This document shows positions 21,843-30,694 of a DNA stretch of 43,782 nt, one piece after another. The stretch comes from Archaeoglobaceae archaeon (GTDB lineage: Archaea; Halobacteriota; Archaeoglobi; Archaeoglobales; Archaeoglobaceae), in the NCBI GenBank assembly GCA_015520485.1, contig WAPX01000007.1, forward strand, positions 1-43,782, read 5' to 3'. Positions within the stretch are counted from its first letter, which is position 1. Each line of letters opens with the position of its first letter. The notes below the pieces were generated by a model. That model saw only the letters and a program-made list of their open reading frames with translations. It was not told the DNA's origin and did no database searches. A program made the position numbers and the translations under genes.

Positions 21843-23009
21843 TCACTTTGAACAGAGATTTCTCAGGATTTTTTCTCCCTCCCTCGTTCCCTTCACTATA
21901 AGCTTGTCTCCTGCGAGTATTTTTGTTGACGCTGACGGATTGGTTATCCACCTGTTACCCCTCTTCACGGCTATGACATGCATACCCGTGTTCGTTTCCA
22001 CTTTTGCCACCCCAAGCGTCTTCCCGTCAAGACTTGAATTTTCCATGACCTCTATCATCGTGATTATCTCATCAGCCTCCTTCATCGCCTCAGAAAATAT
22101 AGGATGTATTTCCCTGCCCTCAACGATTATCTGTGCTATTTCCTTCGCCGAATCCGCTATGCGCTCACTTGCGTGAGTTAACTCCAGAACCGCAAGCAGC
22201 ATGTTGAGGTCTTCATCGGGGTTATTTCTCAGGCTCTTCAAAACCAGAAGCTGTACCCTGTACTTAAGGTTGTCAACTTTCTCTTCGATGTAGCTGGCTT
22301 CCTGAGCCGTTTTTTCATCTCTATAAAGTAAAGACAGATAACTCAAATCAACAGCGAGTTCTGACAGGTTTTTCATCTCAATAAGCAATTCAACTGCTTT
22401 TTCAAGGTTTTCTTCGAGTTTTGGTTCAAATTCTTCAATCGTCTTTTCCCTGCCTGTAACGAGTCTGTAGAACTTGGGTATTCCAGAAATGTCTCCTTTC
22501 GCAAACAGTACGTCACCTATGTAGAGTTTTGTATCTTTTTCCGGATCAAATATCCACTCGTACCCCCTTTTTATTGCTATAACCTTCATTCCTGTAACTG
22601 TGTGCAGTTTAACCTCCTCAAGCGTCTTTCCGGCCACTTCAGAGTCTTCGCTAACTTTAGCTTTCGCTACGGTTTCCTCACTCTTTATTAATGCTATTCT
22701 GACCATGTCTGGAGAGAGTTTCAAACCCCTCAACACGAGTTCAGCAATGTCTCCTGCAGCCTGACATATCTTCTGACTTGCGTTTGCCACCTGAAGTATT
22801 GTTGAGACCGATTCCGCCTCATCAACGCTCCTGGCAGCAAGTATTGAAACTATGCGTATCTGCTTCAACAAATCGTTTATCTTGTTTTCAAGTTCCACAA
22901 CTTCTTCAGCTATGTCTTCAATGTTAAAGAGGATTGCAGAATAGGCAAGGTCAACAATCACCTCAGAAGTATCCTTTATTTCGACCAGCAAATCCTTAAC
23001 TGTGCGCAT
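21843..23009 (-). CDS. Duplicated PhoU-TrkA_C domain protein
   Basis: The 388-residue protein is an internal duplication. Each half has a PhoU-like helical part (TSEVIVDLAYSAILFNIEDI in the first, LSELAVDLSYLSLLYRDEK in the second). Each helical part is followed by an RCK-C (TrkA_C) ligand-binding part with the near-identical phrase TGMKVIAIKRGYEWI or TGMHVIAVKRGNRWI, and closing L-GD-L-KG. This layout matches the archaeal family COG3273. It probably controls an ion or phosphate transporter by binding a nucleotide, but no transporter gene is adjacent. It is convergent with nadK and lies head to tail, 27 bp, behind an M20 peptidase gene. Confidence 0.8.
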   Translation of the reverse strand: MRTVKDLLVEIKDTSEVIVDLAYSAILFNIEDIAEEVVELENKINDLLKQIRIVSILAARSVDEAESVSTILQVANASQKICQAAGDIAELVLRGLKLSPDMVRIALIKSEETVAKAKVSEDSEVAGKTLEEVKLHTVTGMKVIAIKRGYEWIFDPEKDTKLYIGDVLFAKGDISGIPKFYRLVTGREKTIEEFEPKLEENLEKAVELLIEMKNLSELAVDLSYLSLLYRDEKTAQEASYIEEKVDNLKYRVQLLVLKSLRNNPDEDLNMLLAVLELTHASERIADSAKEIAQIIVEGREIHPIFSEAMKEADEIITMIEVMENSSLDGKTLGVAKVETNTGMHVIAVKRGNRWITNPSASTKILAGDKLIVKGTREGEKILRNLCSK

Positions 23010-23036
23010 TTTTTAAAATTTTTTAGAGAATCTTAT

Positions 23037-24053
23037 TTAAGGATTTCGTATTTGAGATTTTGCTTTGCCCAGATTCTTTAAGACTTCAGCAGCCTTGACG
23101 ACCTCCTGAATGCTGACTCTTTCGTGCGGAGTGTGGCACAGCTCGAGTTTTCCCGGACCAAAAACGACTGTATCCCACCCCGCATTGTGCAAATTCACGG
23201 CATCAGTCCACGAAGGCATGTAGCTCCTTTCGACCTTCAGCCCCGCACTGAAAATAGCATTTTCAAGGATTTTCGCTACCTCTCCCGAAATGAACACGTC
23301 CGAAACCTCTAAGATTTCTGCTTTTCCATACTTTTCCAGCACATCGAGCAATTCGAACAGAATGCTGGACTTGTCTGGCAGCAGACACTCTGCCTTTAAA
23401 TAACAGATATGGGGTACTACATAAACGTCCTCGGGTAAGGATTTTATCTGAAGCAGGTTAAACACTGCACCGTACTTTTTTCCAATTTCCTTGAGCTGAT
23501 CAATCAGGGAGAGCGTTTTTTCAACAGCGTTTATTCCAGCCCACGGCGTTGCTGCATGAGCTGGTTTTCCTTCCACTGTGACTGAGAATTCAACAACGCC
23601 CCAGTGTTCTGAACAGATTTTAAGCTCTGTAGGCTCCATAACAATTGCTCTACCTGCATCTCTTTTTTCAGCAAAGTACTGAGAACCAAGACCGGTTTCC
23701 TCCTCATCAACAAAAAAAGCACAGTTAAAAGGTTTGCCATCTGTTAGTTCCAAGGCTAAAAGTATGGAAGCTATGCTCGCCTTATCGTCAGCAACTCCTG
23801 TCCCATAGCAGAATTCACCATCAAAACTGAAGCTTAAGAGCCCTTTCACGGTATCCATGTGAGCGGTTACCCACAAATCAGCCCCCAAGTCGAGAATGAT
23901 ATTTTTTACACTATCAATTTCTGGAGAGAAACCGATATTTTCGAGGTAATTTACGATGAATTCCATTAATTCATCTTCTTTACCAGACGGACTCGGAATT
24001 TCAACAAGTTTTTTCAACAGCTCCACTGCCTTTGAAGCGATTTCATGAGTCAT
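23037..24053 (-). CDS. M20-family metallopeptidase / deacylase (ArgE-DapE-LysK type)
   Basis: M20 enzymes remove acyl or amino-acid groups using two zinc ions. The 338-residue protein has TAHMDTV (His65, Asp67), GTGVADDKAS around the bridging Asp, VDEEETGLGS with the catalytic Glu pair (117-118), MEPTE, and a late His in LCHTPHERV. The lid/dimerisation domain (VVEFSVTVEGKPAHAATPW) is present. The length suits acetyl-ornithine or acetyl-lysine deacetylases, but no arg or lys genes are near, so the substrate is open. It probably shares a transcript with the downstream PhoU/TrkA_C gene. Confidence 0.82.
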   Translation of the reverse strand: MTHEIASKAVELLKKLVEIPSPSGKEDELMEFIVNYLENIGFSPEIDSVKNIILDLGADLWVTAHMDTVKGLLSFSFDGEFCYGTGVADDKASIASILLALELTDGKPFNCAFFVDEEETGLGSQYFAEKRDAGRAIVMEPTELKICSEHWGVVEFSVTVEGKPAHAATPWAGINAVEKTLSLIDQLKEIGKKYGAVFNLLQIKSLPEDVYVVPHICYLKAECLLPDKSSILFELLDVLEKYGKAEILEVSDVFISGEVAKILENAIFSAGLKVERSYMPSWTDAVNLHNAGWDTVVFGPGKLELCHTPHERVSIQEVVKAAEVLKNLGKAKSQIRNP

Positions 24054-24081
24054 CGTATATTTTTAAACCGAGAAACAATAA

Positions 24082-24597
24082 ATGTTTACTGTGCTAAAGA
24101 TAAAGATCAGAAACGCCAATTCTGACGACACTGAAAGGTTCGTAAACTGCTACCTGAGAGCGTACAGAGGATTGGAGAGTTACGCATTCAGCTCAAAGAG
24201 AGACGTAAAAAGCTATTTTCGCTGGTTAATGAAGAGAGATCCAAAAGGCGTCTACTCCGCAGACGTTATGATAAAACCTCGGGGATTTGACTGGTCGGAA
24301 CTGAGAGGTGCTGGTTTTGTCGCATGCGATTCGAACTGGTTCAGCAAGTACGAAGGGAAAGAAGTCTGTGAAATTCACGAGATAGTCGTTGACCCGGAGT
24401 GGAGAGGTATGGGTATAGGCAGCATGCTTATGAAGGAGGCCATTAGCTATTCGTTAAAAATGGGGAGAGAAGTACTGGAGCTCTGGGTTGGAGAGAGAAA
24501 CTATAGGGCAATGAAGTTTTACAGAAAGTTCGGATTCAGCAGCAGAGAGAAGAACGGATACTGGATAAGAATGGTTAAAACTTTGAACGTCAAATAA
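24082..24597 (+). CDS. GNAT-family N-acetyltransferase
   Basis: The 171-residue protein is a GNAT acyltransferase. The acetyl-CoA site is EIVVDPEWRGMGIGSMLMKEA (the R-G-x-G-x-G/A loop) and the C-terminal YRAMKFYRKFGF is the usual end of the fold. An insertion with RDPKGVYSADVMIKPRGFDW separates the N-terminal helices from the core. The substrate is not evident; RimI-type protein acetylation is one possibility. The start could be ATG 24082 or GTG 24091 (MLKIKIRNA), which is nearer the usual distance from TTTTTAAA at 24060-24067. It is divergent from the M20 gene. Confidence 0.82.
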   Translation: MFTVLKIKIRNANSDDTERFVNCYLRAYRGLESYAFSSKRDVKSYFRWLMKRDPKGVYSADVMIKPRGFDWSELRGAGFVACDSNWFSKYEGKEVCEIHEIVVDPEWRGMGIGSMLMKEAISYSLKMGREVLELWVGERNYRAMKFYRKFGFSSREKNGYWIRMVKTLNVK

Positions 24598-24607
24598 AAA
24601 ATATGTT

Positions 24608-25276
24608 TTAGGCTGCTGCCTCGGCAGCTTCAGCAGCTTTTGCTTCCTCTTCTTTCTGAGCCATCTTGGACTTTATCTTCTTCAACCTTATTATGTTCTC
24701 TCTGTCCTGCTCCTCAAGCTTGAAGGTTATGTACTTTGCAGCTTCTTTCATGTTCGGGATAACTCTGTATTCGAGGGCATTGACTCTTCTCTTGGTTCTC
24801 TCTATTTCCTCAATGAGTCTTTTCACAGTCGTTTCAATTTCGGCGACTTCGAGTATTGCATCCACAAGCTCTTCATAAGCTGCGACAGCCTCATCTATCC
24901 TCGCAGTTGTGGCGATAACTCCGTACTCTCTTTCGGTAACCTTTCTCCTTATTTTCTCCCTCTTAACCACAGGGACAACAACACCCATTATGTTCTTTTT
25001 CTTAATCGTAAAGGTTGGTTCACACTGACAGGATATGGCAACTGATTTCACAGCAAGAACACCATCAACGGCTTTGGCGAGAGTGATTTTTTCATTTGCC
25101 TTGTTGTACTTCTCCACCATTCCACCAATCACTTCCTTAGCTTCCTCGAGAATCTCTCTGAATTCCATGATCAGGCCGTCTCTTTTCATCTTCAGAAGTG
25201 CGTGACCTCTTGTAGCCATCTTTATTCTTCTCTTGAGCTTTATCAGTTCCATTCTCGTTGGTTTTATATCTGTCAT
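24608..25276 (-). CDS. atpD: A-type ATP synthase subunit D (central stalk)
   Basis: Subunit D is the long coiled-coil rotor shaft inside the A3B3 head. The protein (222 residues) begins MTDIKPTRMELIKLKRRIK, the conserved start of the family, with long helices at both ends. It ends with an Ala/Glu tail, [21 protein letters not shown] sits just before the ATG as a strong ribosome-binding site. It is the last gene of the operon, 54 bp after atpB. No subunit G gene follows, unlike Methanosarcina. Confidence 0.95.
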   Translation of the reverse strand: MTDIKPTRMELIKLKRRIKMATRGHALLKMKRDGLIMEFREILEEAKEVIGGMVEKYNKANEKITLAKAVDGVLAVKSVAISCQCEPTFTIKKKNIMGVVVPVVKREKIRRKVTEREYGVIATTARIDEAVAAYEELVDAILEVAEIETTVKRLIEEIERTKRRVNALEYRVIPNMKEAAKYITFKLEEQDRENIIRLKKIKSKMAQKEEEAKAAEAAEAAA

Positions 25277-25330
25277 TGGCAGCCCCTCCTTTTTCTCTCT
25301 TTTTTAAGGCCTCCTATAAAAAGTGGAAAG

Positions 25331-26746
25331 TTATGCTGCTGCTTCAGCAGCCTCAGCCTTGCTCTCACCCTTCTTCTTTCTATAAGCTGGGTGGTACTTT
25401 TCGATATACTTTCTTTCGATCTTGGTCAGCTCGCTTTCAGGCAACATAGCCAGTAGCTCCCATCCAAGATCAAGGGTGTATTCGATATCCCTATCTTCAT
25501 ATTTGCCCTGCTGGACAAACCTTTTCTCGAATTCATCAGCAAATCTAAGGAACTTTCTGTCTCTCTCAGACAGAGCTTCTTCACCAACAATTGCAACGAG
25601 ACCTCTTAGATCAACACCCTCTGCGTAAGCAGCGTACATCTGGTCGTTCCACTGGACATGGTCGTCTCTCGTCATGCCCTCTCCAATACCTTCTTTCATC
25701 AGCCTGCTCAGAGAAGGCAGGACATCTATTGGAGGATAGATACCCTTTGCGTGGAGTTCTCTGCTCAGCACTATCTGACCTTCTGTTATGTATCCCGTAA
25801 GGTCAGGAATCGGATGCGTTATGTCGTCACCGGGCATTGTAAGAATTGGCATCTGCGTAATCGTTCCTTTTCTTCCTCTAATTCTTCCAGCCCTCTCGTA
25901 TATCGTGGCGAGGTCTGTGTACATGTAACCCGGATAACCTCTTCTACCGGGAACCTCTTCTCTTGCAGCCGACATCTCTCTGAGAGCTTCACAGTAGTTC
26001 GTCATGTCTGTGAGAATAACAAGGACGTGCAGGTCATATTCATATGCCAAGAATTCTGCTGCCGTTAAGGCCATTCTCGGAGTGAGAATCCTCTCTATGG
26101 CCGGGTCATCAGCAAGGTTCAGGAAAACTACTGCCCTCTCCAGAGCACCGGTTCTTTCGAACTCCTTCATGAACTGGTAGGCCTCTTCATGAGTTATACC
26201 CATAGCAGCGAATATGACTGCGAACTCCTCGCCCCCTCCTCTAACCTTGGCCTGTCTCGCTATCTGCAGAGCTATGTCGTTGTGCGGTAAACCAGAACCA
26301 CTGAATATTGGCAGTTTCTGACCTCTGACGAGTGTGTTCATCCCGTCTATTGCGGAAATACCAGTCTGAATGAATTCTCTCGGATACTGCCTCGCGTAAG
26401 GGTTGATAGCGGCACCTATGATTTCTCTCCTTTCCTCAGGCACTATTTTGGGACCTCCATCTATTGGATCACCACTTCCAGAAAGAACTCTTCCAAGCAT
26501 GTCCTTTGAACATGGTAGTCTAACGATGTCTCCCGTAAACCTGACCGTAGATGAGGAGTCAATACCTCTTGTACCCTCGAAAACCTGAACGACAACCACA
26601 TCTTTTGATGTATCGAGAACCTGTCCTCTTTTTACACTTCCGTCCGGTAGAGTAATTGTAACCAGCTCACCGAAACCCACGGGTTCCGTCTTTTCAACAA
26701 ATATTAAAGGTCCAGCAACCTTACTTATCGTTTTATATTCTTTCAT
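25331..26746 (-). CDS. atpB: A-type ATP synthase subunit B
   Basis: Subunit B is the non-catalytic nucleotide-binding partner in the A3B3 hexamer. The protein is 471 residues. It starts [20 protein letters not shown] and has [20 protein letters not shown] in place of a full P-loop, as expected for B, then [20 protein letters not shown] and [22 protein letters not shown]. The C-terminal tail KAEAAEAAA nearly repeats that of subunit D. ATG 26746 is chosen because GGTGGTG directly precedes it; the in-frame GTG codons upstream are part of that site. Confidence 0.97.
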   Translation of the reverse strand: MKEYKTISKVAGPLIFVEKTEPVGFGELVTITLPDGSVKRGQVLDTSKDVVVVQVFEGTRGIDSSSTVRFTGDIVRLPCSKDMLGRVLSGSGDPIDGGPKIVPEERREIIGAAINPYARQYPREFIQTGISAIDGMNTLVRGQKLPIFSGSGLPHNDIALQIARQAKVRGGGEEFAVIFAAMGITHEEAYQFMKEFERTGALERAVVFLNLADDPAIERILTPRMALTAAEFLAYEYDLHVLVILTDMTNYCEALREMSAAREEVPGRRGYPGYMYTDLATIYERAGRIRGRKGTITQMPILTMPGDDITHPIPDLTGYITEGQIVLSRELHAKGIYPPIDVLPSLSRLMKEGIGEGMTRDDHVQWNDQMYAAYAEGVDLRGLVAIVGEEALSERDRKFLRFADEFEKRFVQQGKYEDRDIEYTLDLGWELLAMLPESELTKIERKYIEKYHPAYRKKKGESKAEAAEAAA

Positions 26747-26790
26747 TTTCACCACCTTTATTACACTAAGTAAAATTTTAAAAATTAAAA

Positions 26791-28536
26791 TTATTCACCA
26801 AACAGTGCAGATTTTATCTTGTTCATCGCGTTCTCCAGTGCAGTCTTGTAGTCTTCTTCGAATTTGGCTCTGGCGAATTCTTCTTTACCCGGTACGTTGA
26901 TTATCTCGTCAACAAGCTTGCCCTGTTCAAGTGCCTTGTAGAACCAGTCGTTAAGAGTTTTTATTGCTTTGAGCAGGTCGTACTGCTTCTGCGGCGAACA
27001 GTAGGAGTCCACCGGGTGGTACGCGTACTGCTGCAGGAATACCTCTCTTATCAGCCTTGCAACTTCAAGCAGGATTCTCTGAGATTCCGGTAGAGCATCG
27101 CTGCCTACAAGCTGAACTATCTCCTGCAGATTGGCCTCTTCCTGCAGAACTTCCATGGCCCACCTTCTGAGTTCACCCCAGTCTGGAGCGACATTTTCCT
27201 CGTACCACGCCCTGAGGGTATCAACGTAAAGGCTGTAGCTCTGCAACCAGTTTATGGCCGGGAAGTGTCTTCTTGCAGCGAGCTTTGCGTCTAAAGCCCA
27301 GAAAACTTTTACTATTCTGAGTGTATTCTGAGTAACAGGCTCACTGAAGTCTCCACCCGGTGGTGAAACCGCTCCCACTACCGTGACACTTCCTATCTCT
27401 CCACAAAGAGTTTTAACTCTGCCTGCTCTCTCGTAGAACTCTGCAATTCTCGAAGCGAGGTAAGCCGGATAACCTTCTTCTCCGGGCATCTCCTCAAGTC
27501 TTCCAGATATTTCTCTCATTGCCTCTGCCCATCTGCTCGTGGAGTCAGCCATTATACTCACGTCATAACCCATATCTCTGAAGTACTCGGCAATGGTAAT
27601 TCCTGTGTAAACTGATGCTTCTCTCGCTGCAACAGGCATGTTTGATGTGTTTGCTATGAGCACAGTTCTTTCCATTAGAGGTTTACCGCTTCTCGGGTCT
27701 ATTAGCTCCGGGAACTCCTCGAGAACCTCTGTCATCTCATTTCCTCTTTCACCGCACCCTATGTAAACGACTATACGAGCATCACTCCATTTTGCAAGCT
27801 GGTGCTGGGTAACAGTCTTACCGGAACCGAAAGGTCCGGGAATTGCAGCAGTTCCCCCCTTGGCAACGGGGAACATAGTATCGAGAATTCTCTGCCCCGT
27901 TATGAGCGGTATTACTGGCGGAAGCTTCTCCTGATAAGGTCTAGCCTCTCTGACAGGCCATTTGTGGTACATCTTCAGCTCAGTTCCGTCGTCGAGAACT
28001 GCTATCGTGTCCTCCACTGTAAAGCTTCCGTCGTATATTTCGGTTATTGTTCTTTCACCAATCTTCGGTGGAACGAGTATTTTGTGTTCAACGAGCTCGG
28101 ATTCCTTTACAACGCCGATTATGTCTCCACCCTTAACTTTGTCCCCTTTCTTCACTATCGGCTTGAAGTCCCACTTCTTGTTTCTGTCAAGCCCGGGAAC
28201 GTGAATACCCCTGCTTATAAAGTCTCCACTCGCCTCTTTCAGAGCTGGAAGCGGCCTCTGAACTCCATCGTAGAAGGACTTTATCAGTCCCGGTCCGAGT
28301 TCGACGCTGAGGGGCATTCCTGTGTTTTCGACCCTGTCTCCGGGTTTTATACCGGAGGTGTCCTCGTAAACCTGCACAAGCGTTTTGTTTCCTACTATTC
28401 CTACTACCTCCCCCATCAGACCTTCTTCTCCAACGTAGCAGACGTCGTACATCCTTGGAGATATTCCTTCAGCTACTACGAGAGGTCCTGAAACTCTATA
28501 AACTTCACCAACTCTACCTGATGTTTTTACTTCCAT
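26791..28536 (-). CDS. atpA: A-type ATP synthase catalytic subunit A
   Basis: Subunit A hydrolyses or makes ATP at the A/B interface. The 581-residue protein has the beta-barrel start ([18 protein letters not shown]), the A-type 'non-homologous' insert (about 110-200) and the P-loop GPFGSGKT at 234-241. [41 protein letters not shown] and the Arg-containing [17 protein letters not shown] region are also present. No intein is present at the P-loop, where some archaeal A subunits carry one. The start overlaps the end of atpF by ten bases. Confidence 0.98.
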   Translation of the reverse strand: MEVKTSGRVGEVYRVSGPLVVAEGISPRMYDVCYVGEEGLMGEVVGIVGNKTLVQVYEDTSGIKPGDRVENTGMPLSVELGPGLIKSFYDGVQRPLPALKEASGDFISRGIHVPGLDRNKKWDFKPIVKKGDKVKGGDIIGVVKESELVEHKILVPPKIGERTITEIYDGSFTVEDTIAVLDDGTELKMYHKWPVREARPYQEKLPPVIPLITGQRILDTMFPVAKGGTAAIPGPFGSGKTVTQHQLAKWSDARIVVYIGCGERGNEMTEVLEEFPELIDPRSGKPLMERTVLIANTSNMPVAAREASVYTGITIAEYFRDMGYDVSIMADSTSRWAEAMREISGRLEEMPGEEGYPAYLASRIAEFYERAGRVKTLCGEIGSVTVVGAVSPPGGDFSEPVTQNTLRIVKVFWALDAKLAARRHFPAINWLQSYSLYVDTLRAWYEENVAPDWGELRRWAMEVLQEEANLQEIVQLVGSDALPESQRILLEVARLIREVFLQQYAYHPVDSYCSPQKQYDLLKAIKTLNDWFYKALEQGKLVDEIINVPGKEEFARAKFEEDYKTALENAMNKIKSALFGE

Positions 28537-28826
28537 AAGTCAACACCTATCGCCCTTCTTATTTTCTCCCTTAACTCCTCTACACCTGCTTCTCCACCAA
28601 CCCTAACAAAGGTCGGTTCCAGACTTTCCTCAACCTTAATTTTTGTATGTATTGGAAGGTTCTTATAAAAATCATACTTTATAACTACCACACCCTCCTT
28701 ACCGAGTAACCCTTCAACTATTTCAGGCAGCTTGCTCTCATCTTCAACATCTATGATATCTCTTATTCCAACAAGCCTGAAACCAAGATTGAAATCCGGA
28801 TCCCCAATCACAGTTATGTGGCTCAT
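28527..28826 (-). CDS. atpF: A-type ATP synthase subunit F
   Basis: Subunit F is the small regulatory stalk protein that binds subunits B and D. It has 99 residues and begins [20 protein letters not shown], with [15 protein letters not shown] and a C-terminal helix. This CheY-like layout is typical. The ATG overlaps the stop of atpC by four bases (ATGA) and the end overlaps atpA, so the three genes are translationally coupled. Confidence 0.93.
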   Translation of the reverse strand: MSHITVIGDPDFNLGFRLVGIRDIIDVEDESKLPEIVEGLLGKEGVVVIKYDFYKNLPIHTKIKVEESLEPTFVRVGGEAGVEELREKIRRAIGVDLWK

Positions 28827-29836
28827 ACCATCACCAGCTGCTCCTCTATTGCCTCATTTGGCAGACCTTCCCACTTGCCCCATCCAATAACTCTCAGGTT
28901 ATCGGCTTCGAGTTTCTTCAGGCACATGTAGTGCAGCACTGGCAGTATCGAGAGCGGGTAGTGGTTTGCCCTCCTTGAAAGCTCCCGCATCCACATACTG
29001 TCAAGCTTGATTTCCACTCTTGAAAAACTGTCCTCTATTTCTATGTCTTTCCAGAACCAGTAGCCTTCAAGAGATTTGACGAGCTCATCTATGCTCATAG
29101 CTGCAAGCTTTCTTGCCTCGTCAATGTCAAGCTGATATCCTCCAGGAATTATTCTTTCCATTATTGTCTCTGGTGGAACCTCGTCCATCTTCAGCCTGAG
29201 TATTGTTTTAATATTTTTTAAGTCTATCTCTTTTCTTATGAAGTCCACAAAGAGCTTTAGTGCCTGCTCAGCCGGTCTCATACCGACTATCCTCGAGTAG
29301 TATATTTTGTAAAGTTCATCTTCAATTTCACTAAGCGGCGCCTGTCCAACTCTGGACAACACTTCATAGTACGGAGTTCTGTCAAAAGCTTTGACGATCT
29401 CGTCTATGTCCTTCGCTACAAGGGACTTGTACATGTCGTAGCTGAATTCACCCACTGGCACCAGCGTTTCTTCAATCTCTTCGGGTGGAACATTGGCAAG
29501 CTTGCCCCTGAGTATGTTTATTATGTTCCACACATCCCACCTTTTGAGGTATTCAAGTATCAGTTCCTTTGCAGTTCCAAAGGATACATCGAGAATTCTT
29601 TTGTACCTCCTGAAGAGATGTAGTGAAAGTGTATAATCGAGGAGTCTCGGACCTGTGTATCTGTGGGAGAGTTCATCAATCTCCTTTTTGTATTCCGTTT
29701 CTTCTATATATCTGATTATTTCGTGGAAGTCCATGTTTAGAAACTTCCTGAACTCCTCTTGCGGAATCAGGCTTCGCTTCATCACTCGAACTCTTGCAAC
29801 TATATATGCCCACTGTGCGTTCTTACCGAACAGCAT
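28823..29836 (-). CDS. atpC: A-type ATP synthase subunit C
   Basis: Subunit C is the all-helical socket (V-ATPase d homologue) linking the K ring to the central stalk. The 337-residue protein has three repeats of a helical module with the recurring NLKNI-lR-K-x3-P-E-xI pattern (for example WNIINILRGKLANVPPEEIEE and IKTILRLKMDEVPPETIMER). It begins six bases after the stop of atpE. Confidence 0.94.
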   Translation of the reverse strand: MLFGKNAQWAYIVARVRVMKRSLIPQEEFRKFLNMDFHEIIRYIEETEYKKEIDELSHRYTGPRLLDYTLSLHLFRRYKRILDVSFGTAKELILEYLKRWDVWNIINILRGKLANVPPEEIEETLVPVGEFSYDMYKSLVAKDIDEIVKAFDRTPYYEVLSRVGQAPLSEIEDELYKIYYSRIVGMRPAEQALKLFVDFIRKEIDLKNIKTILRLKMDEVPPETIMERIIPGGYQLDIDEARKLAAMSIDELVKSLEGYWFWKDIEIEDSFSRVEIKLDSMWMRELSRRANHYPLSILPVLHYMCLKKLEADNLRVIGWGKWEGLPNEAIEEQLVMV

Positions 29837-29842
29837 TTGCCC

Positions 29843-30409
29843 TCACTCCCCGAAGAGTATCTTTGAAATTTCACTCATCTTGCTCTCGTAAACCTGAGCG
29901 AGGAGGTCATCAAAAGTCAGGTTTATCCTCACCTCCCCATCTGTGCTCTCGAGAATTACTCCACCCAAACAGTCTATGTGTCCACCGTATCTGTACCCTT
30001 TCTTACTGGATATTATCTCTCTAACTATGCTTTCGTCATCCTTATTTGAGTATACCACTGCTTCTTCGAGCTCACAGCTGTTTATGAGCTTTTCAAGGAG
30101 CTTTTTCTTCTCTTCTGGGTCCATTTTCCTGATTCTATCCTCCACAAGCTTAAAAACTTCTTCAAGAACTTCTTTCCTCTTGTTGAGCATCAGTCTTTTC
30201 ATTTCGAGGTTAACACTCGAAATTTCCTGTCTTCTCAACATCTCCGACTCTTTTTCTGCGTCTTCTCTTGCTTTTTTAATTATCTCTTCTGCTTTTTCTT
30301 TAGCCTCTGCTATTATTCGCTCTGCTTCTTTCTCTGCTTCAGCCCTGATTTTCCTGACTTCTTCTTCCCCTTTTTTGTTTATCTCTTCGATCAAGACTTC
30401 CAGCGCCAT
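29843..30409 (-). CDS. atpE: A-type ATP synthase subunit E (peripheral stalk)
   Basis: Subunit E pairs with H to form the peripheral stalk that stops the head from turning. The 188-residue protein starts with about 70 residues of charged right-handed coiled coil (KKGEEEVRKIRAEAEKEAER and similar 11-residue repeats). It ends with a folded domain, GGHIDCLGGVILESTDGEVRI. It lies 20 bp after atpK and 6 bp before atpC. Confidence 0.94.
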   Translation of the reverse strand: MALEVLIEEINKKGEEEVRKIRAEAEKEAERIIAEAKEKAEEIIKKAREDAEKESEMLRRQEISSVNLEMKRLMLNKRKEVLEEVFKLVEDRIRKMDPEEKKKLLEKLINSCELEEAVVYSNKDDESIVREIISSKKGYRYGGHIDCLGGVILESTDGEVRINLTFDDLLAQVYESKMSEISKILFGE

Positions 30410-30429
30410 CGCTATCCCTCAGGGAGATT

Positions 30430-30681
30430 TTACACACCGTATGCGAACATCAGTATGAACGATATAACCAGCCCGAAGATGACTATGGTTTCTGGGATGA
30501 CCGTGAACAGCAGACCGAGACCGAGAAAACCTCTGTCCTCTGCAATCGCCCCGACAGCAGCAGCACCAATACCACTTTCACCGGCTCCAGCACCAATTCC
30601 TGCCAGTCCTACTGCCAGTCCAGCACCAACAGCTGCACATCCTTTTACGAACGCCGCACTACTTATCAAAGGTCCAGCCAT
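30430..30681 (-). CDS. atpK: A-type ATP synthase proteolipid subunit K (c ring)
   Basis: Subunit K forms the membrane rotor ring. The 83-residue protein has two membrane helices; the second carries the ion-binding Glu in VIPETIVIFGLV. The first is Gly-rich (VGAGLAVGLAGIGAGAGESG). No second hairpin is present, so this is the two-helix type, unlike the multi-hairpin proteolipids of some methanogens. ATG 30681 is chosen because GAGGAGGTG lies seven bases upstream. An in-frame ATG at 30702 would overlap atpI and lacks such a site. Confidence 0.95.
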   Translation of the reverse strand: MAGPLISSAAFVKGCAAVGAGLAVGLAGIGAGAGESGIGAAAVGAIAEDRGFLGLGLLFTVIPETIVIFGLVISFILMFAYGV

Positions 30682-30694
30682 TTTTTTCACCTCC

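Noticed and set aside
27802-28491. Plus-strand open frame of 229 codons opposite atpA
   Set aside because: It lies wholly within the conserved atpA gene on the other strand and resembles no protein family.
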